Below are positions 48,152 to 60,800 of a DNA stretch of 64,000 nt, piece by piece. A program made the translations under genes and the position numbers. The notes beneath the pieces were generated by a model, which saw only the letters and a program-made list of their open reading frames with translations, ran no database searches and was not told where the DNA came from. The stretch comes from Pyrrhoderma lamaoense. Its lineage: Eukaryota; Basidiomycota; Agaricomycetes; Hymenochaetales; Hymenochaetaceae. How positions within the stretch are numbered: position 1 is the stretch's first letter; every line of letters begins with the position of its first letter. The stretch covers positions 1,054,001-1,118,000 of the forward strand of contig NBAZ01000002.1 in assembly GCA_002794735.1 (NCBI GenBank). The letters are read 5' to 3'.

Positions 48152-48737
48152 GGTTGTGACAATCCGAGTTTGAGGTGATCGAAGGGAGTATAATGCGTTG
48201 TCGGAGACGGATCATTCGCTTCTGGAGAAGCGGATCACGTGCTAAGTTCTGGAAATCTAATTTATTTTATCATACACTACAATTTGTTATTTTCATGTAG
48301 TATTCCGATTTTTTTCAAGACTATCTGAGGCATTTGCAGGCACAGCTCCTTATTTTGGCTTGGAGTTACTGTGGATAGAGCTGATTTCTATGGGAAAGTG
48401 TAGAGAACATTGCAGCAAAACAATGGTCTTAAAGTAGCTTAGACCACTCTCTTTAAGAAACGAATGACAATTGTGTGATATCAACAACTTCAATGGATAT
48501 GATTCGTTTGCACAAGATTTTTCTCGTAAGTAGATGTATGAAAAAAGAGAAACAATTCAAATTGATACTCACGAGTGGCACCGAAGTAGGAATATGGACC
48601 CTGAAGCGCGAAAAGTAATGAGCCGCGCGTGAGTACTTCTCCAGAGCTCTGGCAGCGATCTGAACCGTCACTCTGGGGCAACTCACCCATTGCTTTGGGC
48701 CGTAGAATCACAAAATCAGTCCATCTCTCCTTTCTCG
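48152..48737. promoter_or_regulatory. Divergent intergenic region, membrane protein (minus) / F-box gene (plus)
   Basis: Start codons diverge across 586 bp. No clear promoter motif. Minus-strand frames at 48453-48753 are not supported by content. Confidence 0.4.
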
Positions 48738-50957
48738 ATGCCACGACCACCACCTCTCAAGGCTAACAAGCCAAAGAAACCCATGGCTTCCCCGCCGCCC
48801 CAAGAAGGCTTGAACGAAGCTGTATTCGACGCTGTACAAAATATGAACACGGAACGGAAGGCGGCTTTATTACTTGAGACATCACTATCTATGATTCAAG
48901 ACGGACTGTACGTTTAGTTCAAATATTTCATCTTACATCTATCTCGGAGTCTACTCAAGGAATGTAGCTCGATACTGAGAGAACGCTTATTTGATTTATA
49001 GGTATGGAGAAAAAGTTGAGAAATACTTGGAAGTTTATCTACGAACACCAGGGATCTCAAGTGCGGACATCACTAGAGCTCAGCTAGCAAGGGCAAATGC
49101 GAGGAGAGTTGCTGCGGAACGGTTACTTTCTCAAGCCCATCAAGGTTTGTGTCTATTATTAATAGGAAAGTTATATTCGTGGGCTAAGAGGTTGCTACGA
49201 AAGACTATCAGGCAGTTACCGCCTTAGATCCTTCAAACCGTGAGGCTAGGGACCAATTGAGGAGGGATAAACTTGTGCGCTGATCCTTTTCATTTTCACA
49301 GTTCTAAAACTTATCTTCGAACTTTCTTGTATTAGATTCATTTCATGAATGAGCCCGCATATCAGCGGGCGCCTCTGGAAATTTGGGATCGCATTGCACG
49401 ATATATCCCTCGGTATCACTTGAGAACCTGGCTTTACGTTTCGTCTTTTCACAGACAAATTGCTCAGAGGCATATATTTCATACTTTAGACTTATTCTTT
49501 GGAGATGACCAATTGGATAATGTCAATAAGGGACTTGACATATTCACTAGAGTAAAGAAGGACCCCGCCTTTGCCAGGCTAATTAAAACTTTGAGAATAC
49601 ATTGGGCGTATGAGGAAGGCGATATACTAGACCTCATGCAAAGTATGTCACAAACAATTCTATTGCATATAAGGTGCCCTGGCTAACATAAGTTACCAGG
49701 ATTATTCCGAGAAGCACTCCCTGCTTTCACAGCTTTAGACGAGTTCGAATGGATAGGGTATCCAGAACTTCGTGATGAAAATGTGAGAGAGATGCTTCAA
49801 AGTCACCCAAATTTACAAAGCTTAGGACTAATGTGAGTTCAATCCATTACTATATTTCAATGTCAGGACTAAACGATTTGTTTAGAGGGTGGCACTTTGA
49901 TGCAGAAGGTGTCTCAGCTTTCCGCAATTTACATAAGTTTACCCTTCGTGCTGAGGATGACGATGGCTGGGCGGATATGGGTGAAGTAAGGAATGTTTTG
50001 GATAACAATGAAGCTACTTTACGACACCTTTGCCTTGGCGCTTACTTGAAACGGGAGCACAGTTGGGATCGTGCATTTGGTTCGGCGACAATACAAAACC
50101 TCACACAATTAGACCTTGTCGATACTCGTATCTCTCATGTAGTCCTTTCGAGAATTTCGCATGCTCATAACTTGCAAAGTCTCACATTACATGGTACATT
50201 CGAAGAGCCAGGTCCAGCGAGCGTAGTATTTGGAAGCGACTGTATTCTTGATGGAAAGCATACTTTCTTACCACATCTAGAATCATTCCGTTTCGCACTT
50301 GTCGGACATGATGATGACCGCACACTCTTTGAGAGTGTCATACGTTTCCTAAAGAATAGACCGAGGTTGCGCCGTCTAGACTTAGGAAATTGTTCCTGGG
50401 ATCTTCTACAAGGAATACTTCCGAGTCTGAAAGGTCTCAATGTTTTAAGGGTTCGAATTGCGAACTTGACAGATTCCGCTGTTGATAAGTTAATCAAAAC
50501 ACTCCCTTCGAATATGGTGGCCATTCATCTCGCTTGTGCAGCCTCTACTCTACCCATTGAGCACTATGCACCGCTATTCTCGCGTTTTCAAAACCTAGGG
50601 ATATTACATCTTCACGGTTCACGAAGTAGGAGACCTGTAGTGGGGGAAAAAGACTATAGATTACACACCGAAGCTTGGTTTGATGCAGTGCGGCGGATTG
50701 CTCGAGCCGTTCCTTCCATCGACTTTGTTGGCTGGCACGGTGAACATTTTGTTGTTGTTCGGGGTGCATCAGGGATGGAAGGAGAATATAAAAATATTAT
50801 CGATGGTACCATTGATGTGGATGTAAGGGAACTACCAGCGCGACGCCGGCTAGACTGTGGAACTGGTGTTGACTTGGGAGGGGAGGATGCTGCTTGGCTG
50901 GAGCGTAAGGATGTACCCATCGACTACGAGATGCCCGGACTGGATTTAGACTGTTGA
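48738..50957 (+). CDS. F-box protein with a TPR-like N-terminus, six exons
   Basis: Likely substrate receptor of an SCF ubiquitin ligase. Exons 48738-48907, 49002-49144, 49204-49274, 49336-49642, 49700-49832 and 49886-50957 are in phase with no break, 631 aa. The first about 125 residues look helical and TPR-like (EKVEKYLEVYLRTPGIS, ARVAAERLL-type helix, ALDPSNREARDQLRR). An F-box follows at about residues 139-170 (PLEIWDRIARYIPRYHLRTW). The rest resembles the leucine-rich, degenerate repeats common in Agaricomycete F-box proteins (NLTQLDLVDTRISHVVL, HNLQSLTLHG, RPRLRRLDLGNCSW). The substrate cannot be inferred. The N-terminal TPR-like part belongs to the same model by phase, but transcript data would settle whether it is one gene. 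Confidence 0.78.
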
Positions 50958-51199
50958 GCTTTAGGATACTATCTTGTGGTTACGCATTTACCATATACAC
51001 GCATCTATGTATTTATTTAGCAATGTAGGAGTAATCTATTGTAATTGTACACAACTTTATTTTGGCATATGCACCTTTGCTTGCAGTACTTAATTGCGCG
51101 CGCGCGCGTTGATGCGTCCACAGTAGTGACGGGGCGTGTGTTGCACAGCAACTAGCTTGGGCTCTGCTGCGGCCTTATAAAACTCTGTCGCTTACCACG
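50958..51199. promoter_or_regulatory. F-box 3' flank and AKR1 promoter
   Basis: A 242-bp spacer with a short CG alternating tract (about 51096-51108) just upstream of AKR1. CG-rich stretches are rare in this AT-rich intergenic DNA. No other motif is assigned. Confidence 0.4.
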
Positions 51200-53886
51200 A
51201 TGACAGATCCTATGAACATGGTTTCACCGACCGCTGAGCCAACGACAGCTATCAATTTGGAAGATGCCTCCGCCACGAATTTCCAAGCTACGAAGACGGT
51301 TTATGAACCTGAGGTAGGCGAACATTGCCCCTGGCTAGTAATCACCTTTTATCATTTCTAACTCTAAACTTATTTCTCATAGTTGAATATTTTTGTTGCT
51401 GCTCAACGTGGAGACCTTGACACAATCCGCTCACTTATTGAATCTGGAAAGGCACGCGCAACAGATCGGGATGAGCAGAACGTCACACCATTGCACTGGG
51501 CTGCAATTAATGCACAAATACCTGCGTGTAAATATCTTCTTGAACAAGGTGCGGAAGTAGATGCACGTGGAGGTGACTTAGATGCAACTCCAATGCAATG
51601 GGCAGCTCGTAACGGATACCTATATGTCATCCAGCTATTCATTGCGCATAGCGCCGACCCTACAATTACTGACTCGCAGGGATACAATACTTTGCATTTG
51701 GTGACACACTCGAGCTCTGTCATGCCCCTCCTATACATACTTCACCAACCTGTGAACGTAGACTCTCGAGACGCACAAGGTCATACCGCATTAATGTGGG
51801 CGGCTTACCAAGGTGATGCGTTGTCGGTTGACTTGCTTCTAAAGCACGGCGCGGATCCTAATACAAGGGACGATACGGACTTAACTCCTTTGCATTGGGC
51901 AGTGGTGAAAGGGAATAGGAACTGTATACGAAAGTTGGTGGAGAGGGGTGCGGATCTAAATGCTAAGAGTCGGGAAGGCAAAACACCAAGGGATATGGCC
52001 CAAGAGTTGAAGAGTCTCGGAGCGTGGAAGCGGGCACTAGAGGAAGGAGGCATGCTGGAAGATGGAACTCGCAAACAACGTCCACTGAATGAGGTACGTA
52101 CAACACATATATCTCTGCCACACACCTCACAAATATCACTAACGCGTTTTATAGAGAAATACAAAATTGGCTATCTTCCTTCTCCCTACAATTTTCTTTT
52201 GCCTCATCTTCAATACCCTCAGGATAATGCCTTGGTATACTGGTATCTTTCTAGCCATGGCTGAATTCTTTGCAATGCATCATGTGAGTTATGAGTTACG
52301 TTTTATGTTATTGTTAGTCACTTGTGCTAAAATACTTTAAAGGTTGTTACACGGGTGCTCTTGAATAGTGCAAGTTATACGGATGGAGTAATTCAAAGTC
52401 CTTACTATGCTGGTATTATATTCGCGAGTATGGTCTGGGTTGGATACTGCTGGGCAACAAAACTAGTCCACCGTACGTCTGATGAGCGCTCATTCTCCAT
52501 CCTTTTTCTGCTCTTGCTCTAACACTATTCTTGTCTAGATACTCAACATCACGCGTTTGTTCATCTTCTATTTGCCCTCTCTTACGGGTTGTGTGTTTAT
52601 AATTTCGTACGTGCTATCACATTGGACCCCGGAACATGTCCAAAGCCTTCGAGTGATGGAGAACTTAGAGCCGTAAGTTTTATCATCGCGCTTCCATGAT
52701 CTTTGTTAATTATTGCTATTATACCAGATTGTTGAGGAATTGGCATCTGAAGGCCGTCTGAATGGACAGACCTTCTGCATCAATTGCATGGTGAGCTCAA
52801 GGATGGGTGTTGATAATGATTATTGATGGTTTATGTCTTTGTCAATAGGCTCGAAAGCCTCTTCGCTCGAAACATTGTCGAGTGTGTGATAAATGTGTAG
52901 GACGTCATGACCAGTGAGTGTTTTTCGTTCTACCGACCTAGAAACAGCTTCTTATTCGCCGCATAAGTCATTGTCCATGGGTCTGGAATTGTGGTACGTG
53001 CTGAATAAGGTAGTACTGATTCTCAAAACATTCATACTAATATTCTCCTTTTAGTTGGTTATAAAAATCATCGACAATTTATCCTATTTGTATCTACTCT
53101 CGTAATGGGTATCGTTCTCTTTGACTATCTTTCATTTGCATGTGGGTAGAAACCTTAATCTCGTAGAAATTATCCATGTGATAAATCATCTGATATCGCC
53201 GACTTTCAGACCTTGCAGATGTAGATTTATCCCTTACTCCTTCAGCTTCTTGCCTGCTTCCCGATGAGATATGTATTGTCACCGCAGCCGATCCGTTACT
53301 TTTCGCTGTCACCTGTTGGGCAACCGTCCAACTTCTATGGACAACTGTTCTCCTTGCTGGACAACTATACCAAGTTATGCGTCAAATGACAACCTTTGAA
53401 GTATCGAACCTTGGTCGTTATGGTTTCATGGGCGGGCGAGGTGGCACGTCTCTTGCGACACAGATGGGACACAGACATCAGCACCCATCTTTTGGAGCCG
53501 GTGTGGATAGTGATGGCAGTTCTGTGGCTTCCACACCGGGTCATAAACATGGCGGGTGTCTGCCGATGTTAATGCAGCTCACAGGGTTGGATGCTTTTAC
53601 TCGCGGCCGGGCTGCAGATGGACTAGCTCGTGCCGGCAAGGCTTCGAATCCCTTTGACATAGGTGTGATCGGAAATTGTAAAGACTTCTGGTCGGCCGGA
53701 AAAGAGCTTGGAGTGGAATATGAGCGGCTTTACGAAGTACCACCGAAGGATTCAGGGAAGCGAAACGAAGAAGGGAAAGAGATGCCGAGGATAATGGAAG
53801 AGTGGCGAAGAAGGCTAGTCGACACTTTATGGGATTCAGTCTTGGATTTGGAAGTAGAGGAAGTAGATCTGGTTACGAGCCTCTAA
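51200..53886 (+). CDS. AKR1: Ankyrin-repeat DHHC palmitoyltransferase, AKR1 type, ten exons
   Basis: Integral membrane S-acyltransferase, Golgi-located in yeast, where it palmitoylates cytosolic proteins such as Yck2. Exons 51200-51313, 51383-52093, 52155-52283, 52343-52472, 52539-52672, 52728-52790, 52849-52913, 52968-52993, 53055-53141, 53210-53886 are in phase, 711 aa. Six ankyrin repeats (about residues 39-230; TPLHWAAINAQIPACKYLLE, TALMWAAYQGDALSVDLLLK and others) precede two or more membrane spans (LAIFLLPTIFFCLIF). The Cys-rich DHHC domain (FCINCMARKPLRSKHCRVC, then HDHHCPWVWNCVG with the catalytic DHHC at about residues 448-451) and further spans follow. Exon 7 ends between the two His codons of DHHC. 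C-terminal tail: NPFDIGVIGNCKDFWSAGKE. Confidence 0.95.
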
Positions 53887-55036
53887 ATCAAGTTTGATAT
53901 CCTTGATCTAAAGATGTTTTCTATTTTTGTTACGTTTACCTTTTCATTTTTATGGAGATGACGAAGCTGTATTTTACCCCTCACGATCATCATTTATTTA
54001 TCCATTGGAATTATCATTGTTTTTCATGTTAATCTCACGTCCACACGTGAAACAAAAATTCATGTTCAGTTGTGTAAAATACTACTTGTTGTTAATAACT
54101 TTGCTCTTCATAAGCTCAGGTTTATTGTGAGAGAGGAGAAAATTGGATATTTCAAATAGATAGGCTTGTAGTAAGTTTAATTTGGGGAGTCCCTTCGATG
54201 AGTTCCAACATTAGCTAGATAACTTGCCGTAGTTTAGAGGATCAATAAGATGATACAAGATAGGCTCCCTTCCACTTCGGCAAGCTTACGTCTGACAGTT
54301 TGCGTATCTACTCTTTGGAATTTTTATTCGCTGGGTACATGGCAGCAGGTGAACTTGCATATCAATATAACATCAGTCAAGCTCGGATGCATAAATTTAT
54401 TTTACGGTGATTCTCCTTTTCAGGTCGATTCTTTGGTGGTACAATGAGTGGAAAAATGTATGGATAATCTATTCTAGACTTTTGAAACAGAACTCAATAT
54501 CCACTAACGTCTGTATCCACTAATATCACATATTTTGTCTGTTGTAGGCTTCGTACCGGTACCCTGGCATCTAGCACCACTATTCTTCTATAACTAGATT
54601 ACGTCCAAAACTGAAATGATACAAATTCTTATTGCTGAGTTAGAGCTTGTAACTCTGGAGACATTATTCATGATGACAACAATGTCCTTCTTTAAAAGAA
54701 GCCTAAAAAAAAAAAAAAAAAAAAAAAAAAAATAAATAAGAGATTCTATTGATGGCATACTTTTCTCCGCCAAAAGCTACAACAAAATCTTTACCTCATA
54801 AATTAGTCTGCTACCTAATAATATATATGTACACGTAGTATACGTCAGCTCCAATACTTTTCTCCGTCGCCTGCAGAAAACAGGTTATCCTCATATAGGC
54901 AATTGTTCTCCTCTCCTGAGCAGCCTTAGCAAGCATCGAGCTATCAAGATCTGAGTCACTATGGCTTCGTGGATAGACAAGCTGACATGTCAGAAGAGTC
55001 GCAGATGGGTTCACGGACACCAACATACATCCTGTG
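53887..55036. other. Intergenic downstream of AKR1, with a poly(A) tract
   Basis: AT-rich, no gene recognised. It contains the 28-base A run at 54705-54732. Confidence 0.5.
54705..54732. repeat. 28-base A homopolymer
   Basis: Uninterrupted A run followed by TAAATAAG. It could be the tail of an old retroposed sequence or simple slippage. I see no target-site duplication or recognisable element beside it. Confidence 0.9.
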
Positions 55037-55285
55037 GGGCTGATTCAAATAGTGATGGCTCTCATATAGCTTCTTAACTAGAGCGTAAGAGCGGTGTATG
55101 TCTGCCAGCGTTGAGGCAGATCAAAATATCAATAAACTATACTAATATATGATTTGTAGATGAGATTGCTCGCACTGGAAATACTCCTAATCCATTTAAC
55201 GTACTAGTGATCGGAAAATGTATGGACCAGGAAAGAGCATGAAATATGAGTGGCTTTATGGATCACCATAAAAGGGGCCGGAGGC
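55037..55285 (+). pseudogene. Decayed partial copy of the AKR1 C-terminal tail
   Basis: The stretch aligns by eye with AKR1 coding DNA at about 53510-53745. AATAGTGATGGCTCT matches the GATAGTGATGGCAGT part, and GTGTATGTCTGCCAGCGTTG matches GGGTGTCTGCCGATGTTAATG. GATTGCTCGCACTGGAAATACTCC...AATCCATTTAACGTACTAGTGATCGG matches the AGKASNPFDIGVIG segment. AAAGAGCATGAAATATGAGTGGCTTTATG matches the KELGVEYERLYE segment. It holds indels and in-frame stops and lacks the ankyrin and DHHC parts. It is a truncated duplicate left 1.2 kb downstream of its parent. Confidence 0.8.
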
Positions 55286-55709
55286 AGTATGTAGAGCCGC
55301 AAATGGACTCTAGTTTGTATACAATATGTATGCTTCTACTTCATGGATTCTGGTCCTGCACTAAAGGAAGATAATTGTATCTGAATACGAACGTCTAGAT
55401 TACACTTCAGATCTAATTATCATTCTTTTGTCCTTTTTGTCTTTTTTGTCTCTAAAGTAACAAATATGTACTTTAGCTCGTAGTGTTTATTTGGATTATC
55501 CCGTTGCCAAGTTAGTTATACTCCTATCCATGAATTGGATCTCTGTATCTGTTTAAATTATAATCAAAAATCTGCAATCCAATCTGGAACTTACATAAGC
55601 AAATAGTGGAGAATTATTACATAATGTTGGTATACATACGTCATACAGGTAACGGAGTGGCAAGCTGCAGAAAGCTTTCAGTTCCGAGTTCAGTTAGTCA
55701 ACGACGTTC
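55286..55709. other. Spacer between the AKR1 fragment and the PFA4-like gene
   Basis: AT-rich and includes the promoter of the next gene. It contains a short CTTTTTGTCTTTTTTGTC duplication at about 55430-55450. No gene seen. Confidence 0.45.
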
Positions 55710-57876
55710 ATGCCGATACGAAATGATAGCAGTACCGCTGCTGCTACTGGAGAATCAAAGGAAGCGAACAGACTAAAAAGTAAGAAGAAGGAGAGGCCTC
55801 ACTTCATTGGAATCCGAGAACAAATCAAGATCAAACGTCATGAGCGTTACAGCAAACCGCGGCCGTGGATAGAACGTAAGCTTATTGTACCTATTGTAAT
55901 CGGTATAGTAGGCTATACATGGTATGTATACATCGGGGTGATCTGTGCGCCTATACTCAGGAGAGACGTGAATGCGTTGGGTGGTATGGGCATCGGAGGT
56001 GGTTTATGTACTACTATACATCATTGTATTTGGGCTAACAAAACAATCCCTTTACACAGTATCATTTCTAACAGTATTCTGTATTCTGGGATTGATGTTC
56101 TGGTGGTGCTATATAAAGGTGTTATAAATAATTCTATGGATACCTCATAATTAAGGCTAATGAAAGATTATAGCTCATATTTACACCTCCTGGATTTGCT
56201 AAGAATGTGCGTTTATTCGTAAAGGATCTAACGTTCTTGCAATTGATATCACTACTCTGTTAGTATGTAGAGAAGACACCTGCGCCACAACCAGATTATG
56301 GTCCAGTCCGAGGTCGTCGAGTGCCAACTTCAAGAATAAGAGATCCAAAGATGTAGGATTTGAGGATGACGACGACGATTTTGTTGGCGGGAAACCTTAT
56401 TGCGAAATACCATCACATGGCTCTCTACCCCCACAGTCTGAAGAGGAGTCTCTGAGACAGTCGACAGCTACAGTCTTCCCTCGAGATGTTGAAAAAGATT
56501 CTGGAATTGCAATACCTGCTCCTGTTATACGCTCGGCTGCACAGGTTTCACGGCCTTCTCCATTAAGCATAAACACAAAATCTAGCGAGAATGAGACGTA
56601 TAAAAAAGGTAAAAATGAGGAAGGACCAAGGGATCTAGTTCGGGAAGGACCTGGTGCATCATCCTTCGGGAAAATATTTCTATCGCACGGTACAGATGCG
56701 AGATCCGCAGACCAAAAGTCCCTTACACGACAAGAAACTCACCATACTAGGACAGAAAGTGGGAACCATGATGGTCTTCCGCCACCTAAGTATTCAAGGA
56801 ATCCTCCACCACATCCATCACTACTCCCTGAATTCAGATATTGCTACAAGGATGGTTTTGTTAAGCCAATGAGAGCGCACCACTGTCGTATATGTGGAAC
56901 TGTGTGTACTATTTTTTTGAAGGAGATGTTTCCTGTCTAAACTTCTTTGTAGTGTGTCTTAATGTTTGACCATCATTGTCCATGTCAGCCAGTGTTAATC
57001 ATGATTATATTGTAATTTACTAAATCTCATCCATGCAGGGATTGGACAATGTGTTGGAGCTCATAATTATAAGGTACTAATAAACTCCGTACTAATCTCG
57101 AAGCTCTACTTACAGCTTTATCCAGTTTTTTATAAACTTTTTGCAGTGGAGTACGCTATGGCTACTCTGGGTTCTTAGCTCTGTGGCTGGATTAATAGGG
57201 GTGAACGCCTCAGATCCCTCATTTGATATAAATCCCCAAATGATTGCCATCTTGGCCTTGTATGTACTAGTCGATTACTCCTTGCATCTTAATTCTTATA
57301 CTACAAACAATATTCAGGTCAGCGGTTTTTTCAGTCTTTACGATTGTTCTTCTCCTAGCGCACTTACGGTTTATCATGTACAACCAAACAACCTGCGAAT
57401 CTCTAAACATACATACAATGCGAGAAAGGGAAAATATACTTCTTGCAAGAATGGTTCCCGTTTGTGGGTGGAGGTACGTCTTTCTTTCGTGTCCTCTTAT
57501 TCTGGGCTGGCCAATGGCTCAAACTATTGTAATCGGGAAAATGTGCATAGGAGTAAAAGAGCTATACGTGCTGAATGGGATAAAGAATGGGGTGAACTCA
57601 ATACAGAGGGAAATATCTGGTGGCTTGGGAGTGCAAAGGCAAATTGGGAATATAGAATGGGCCGCAACCGATGGGGTTGGTTCTGTGAGTTTTATGTGAT
57701 GAAGAGATTTATTACGATAGTTTCTGATATTATCCATGATCTAACTGCACACTCTGATTTTATCAGTGCCCATTGGGAAAAGCGAGGGTGACGGATTGGT
57801 ATATCCAATCAATCCTCGATTTGATCCAGAAGGACGCTGGCGAAGACGGAGAGACTGGCCCAAAGAACTTCGTTAA
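55710..57876 (+). CDS. DHHC palmitoyltransferase, PFA4-like, ten exons, one apparent frame break
   Basis: Membrane S-acyltransferase. Exons 55710-55998, 56060-56118, 56174-56206, 56264-56901, 56953-56983, 57039-57073, 57126-57259, 57318-57473, 57554-57684, 57767-57876. A basic N-terminus precedes membrane spans (LIVPIVIGIVGYTWYVYIG; a second after splicing, SFLTVFCILGLMFWWCY, then IFTPPGFAKN). A long Ser/Pro-rich loop follows, then the Cys-rich domain YKDGFVKPMRAHHCRICG and [20 protein letters not shown] with the catalytic DHHC at about residues 346-349, spliced between its Trp codon bases. Further spans and a C-terminal WWLGSAKANWEYRMG / YPINPRFDPEGRW tail are shared with Pfa4-type enzymes. 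Exon 4 is one base short, with the missing base at about 56290-56355 before NKRSKDVGFEDDDDD. Corrected length is 538 aa. Confidence 0.88.
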
Positions 57877-60800
57877 CGGTAAAACTCTGTCTTTGTATAC
57901 TAACTTGATAGTTTTGTTATGACTTGGGAAAGATTTTTTTTGATTTTTTCTAATGGTTTCAATGATCTTACGACCTCATCTTTTATAATGTATTGTAACC
58001 ACACATTTCTTTGTAAACATACTTGGAGGTTATGCTCTGTTTGGGACACATCGTAAATTATTAGATACTAACTTCGCGACTCATGCTTTGGATTTTTACC
58101 GTGTCTTCTGAATTAATATAAGGCCGGAAGGTGTCACTCTTATGGTAACTTTATGTTTAGTTTGGTCCGGTGGGAAAACATTTGTTATGACGTCATCCTC
58201 CCAAAAAGAACACATACATTGATCCAATGGATCACAAAGCCCATCTATCGATGACTGACAGCAACTTCTCATCAATTTCGTGTTTTTTAGCCGAGGAGGA
58301 AGAGGAAGAAAGATGTTTCATTTTCATTTCCATGATATCTACTTCCCTTTCCTTCTCTACTTAGTAAATCCACGAAATCATCGGATTGTACACACGGCAT
58401 CTAGAGTAGAGAACATACTTCCCTCGGTATCATTAGTCTACCTCTGAATTTATATCACCAGGAGCATAGCATGCCTGTTCAGTTGAATTCATGAAGAATT
58501 CGTTACTATGCTTGGTGATTCACTATTCGCTAGCTTGCATGCTATATCTCAATATATATGGTGTTGGTAGAAACAGGTCAATACTAAACTTCTCAACAGT
58601 CATTTCAATTCTTGGAAGCCTCATAATATTAAGTAATGATATTTTCAATGATGATGATTACAGCATTGCTGTGAACTCAGGAATTATACTCTTATTGATA
58701 TAAGAGCTAATATGATCATGATCGGCCTATAATCGCATCCTTCTACAAGTACAACTGAATATAAAAGTGGAATGCGAAGATTAGCTATCATATTGCATGA
58801 CACCGGATGGAAAGACGGCAAGGGAATGAGTATTCTCAGCGTCTGTCTATTCTAATTCTTCCTTCTCAACGAGTGTAAGCTTATCATGATAACACACAAA
58901 TATACATCCTTAGTTAACGCACACTTACACATAATTAGACTGCTTCTCCCCACCTTACCCCAATACGCTCATTCAGCACGAATATATGTGCTCTTAGGGT
59001 GTAGGAACATCTCGGATGGATAGACATGAGAGTAAAGAAAGCTGTAATACATTTTAACACACTTGAATTTAGAACAGTATTCAGAGACAGAAGGATGTCC
59101 CGGGTTGCTCCATATCTTAAGGTCTGTTTCTAGGAGAGCATGCTGCCATTTCGTAAGTAAAAGATATAAATAAGAGGAGCTCCTCGGTACGTTACCGGAC
59201 ACCCGACATTCCGATACAAGATGTAACTGTATACATGTACTTCATGAGTACTAGCATTTCACTTCCATCGTTATCAATCGTTACACATCTCTATCTTCTT
59301 ATTTCGAAAAAGTTCATCTTGAAATGAAGATCTAGATCATAATACAGATCAGAGTGACTTAATTAGATCACGTATATAAATACATTTGATATAAAGAATT
59401 GAACTTATTGATAGTTTAGTGAGTGTTGTCAACAGAGAACCACAATGAGGCATTGACCCTGAGCCTGTGGCGAGTGAGGAAGGGGCGGAGATTGCTTCTA
59501 TGTTGAGATTCTCTGAATAAATCCCGTTGAACAAGATGATCGAGTGTCAAGAGAAAAAACATCATAGTGCTGACAAGGTATTGATACTATTAATATGCTT
59601 CGTATTGCGCGTGTATTGATTTATTTGTTCAATCAATTCCTTCATACTTAAAGTACCATAAGGACCATGTTTTTGGAGTGATCACTATCAAAGTGTAAAA
59701 AAAGGGCAGCAAAGCTAATAGAAATCAGTAAACTCCTCGGTATTTCTTTCAATATTTATCTTTGACTTGTACTGGTCCACTGATTATCCGAGCCATATTC
59801 GAAATCATGGGCTTCAAATTGCTTCACGATGAAGTAACAACTGACGCCCTAGTTTAATCAGTAGTACTCGGCTAGAAGAAGAGATGTATTCATAACCCCA
59901 ATATGCATTACTCACGCAGCTAAACTTCGACTGGCGAAAAGAATCGAATGGAACCGGATATAATGATATCGGTTTCAAAGTATAACGGCATACGCTTACG
60001 TCCGAGAATTTCGAAACTCAGCGCTTACATGTACAGTTATGAGTACATGTATTACCTGTCGAACTCCTTTGCACTGACATGATAGATCAAGTTAAAGCCA
60101 GCGCTCAAAGAAACACTCACATACAAGGATGTACTAAAAAAAGTCCCGAGCAAAAAATAAAGTAAAATTTATTCAAATTAATGAATTTCTTTTACACATT
60201 GTTACTAAAGAAGATTGAAACACAGCGGCTCACTAAGCCCCATGAGAGATACTTTGTGCTTGCTTTTCTAGTATAATATCTCCCCCCCCTGTAAGCAACA
60301 CGACTTTCAACTCCGCCGAAGACGTGTGGCGCGGAAAGGCAGCTGATATTGCTGATAATCATTTTCTATTTCATTTTCCCTTTCCCTTCTCTTCTGCATT
60401 TGCACTATTATTTTTTGTATTTGCTTTTTTGAATAGCGTAAACTAGATCCCGGACCAGAAATGTGTGTGAGTCTGAGAGAGAAGCCTAAAGTCAGTCAGT
60501 TGGTTTTCAAATTACCTCATCCTTTTCAAATTGTCTTTAAACATCACAAAGAATTACGGGATGGGAGACAGGAAAGAAGCAGAAGAATACTTATCAATTT
60601 CAAAATTTTCTTTCGTTGTCCCCCGCCCCAAAGAAGAACACCTAAGCGCTGAATTCCAAGAGAACAGACCTGGTCACGTTCGCCTTCACGTTACAGAACT
60701 TCTTATATGAAAGGGGGAGGATCGATAATGGGTTTGAGATGAGCGGGAAGCAATTGAGATAACATCCTGTGTTTCTATATTCTCCGTTTACACGTAAAAC

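Noticed and set aside
52900..52995. Apparent DQHC variant of the AKR1 active site
   Set aside because: The Q is an artefact of reading into the intron. Splicing 52913 to 52968 gives the normal DHHC motif.
54705..55285. Possible retroposon: poly(A) tract next to the AKR1 fragment
   Set aside because: The A run lies upstream of the AKR1-like sequence on the same strand, not at its 3' end, and the fragment comes from a single exon, so intron loss cannot be tested.
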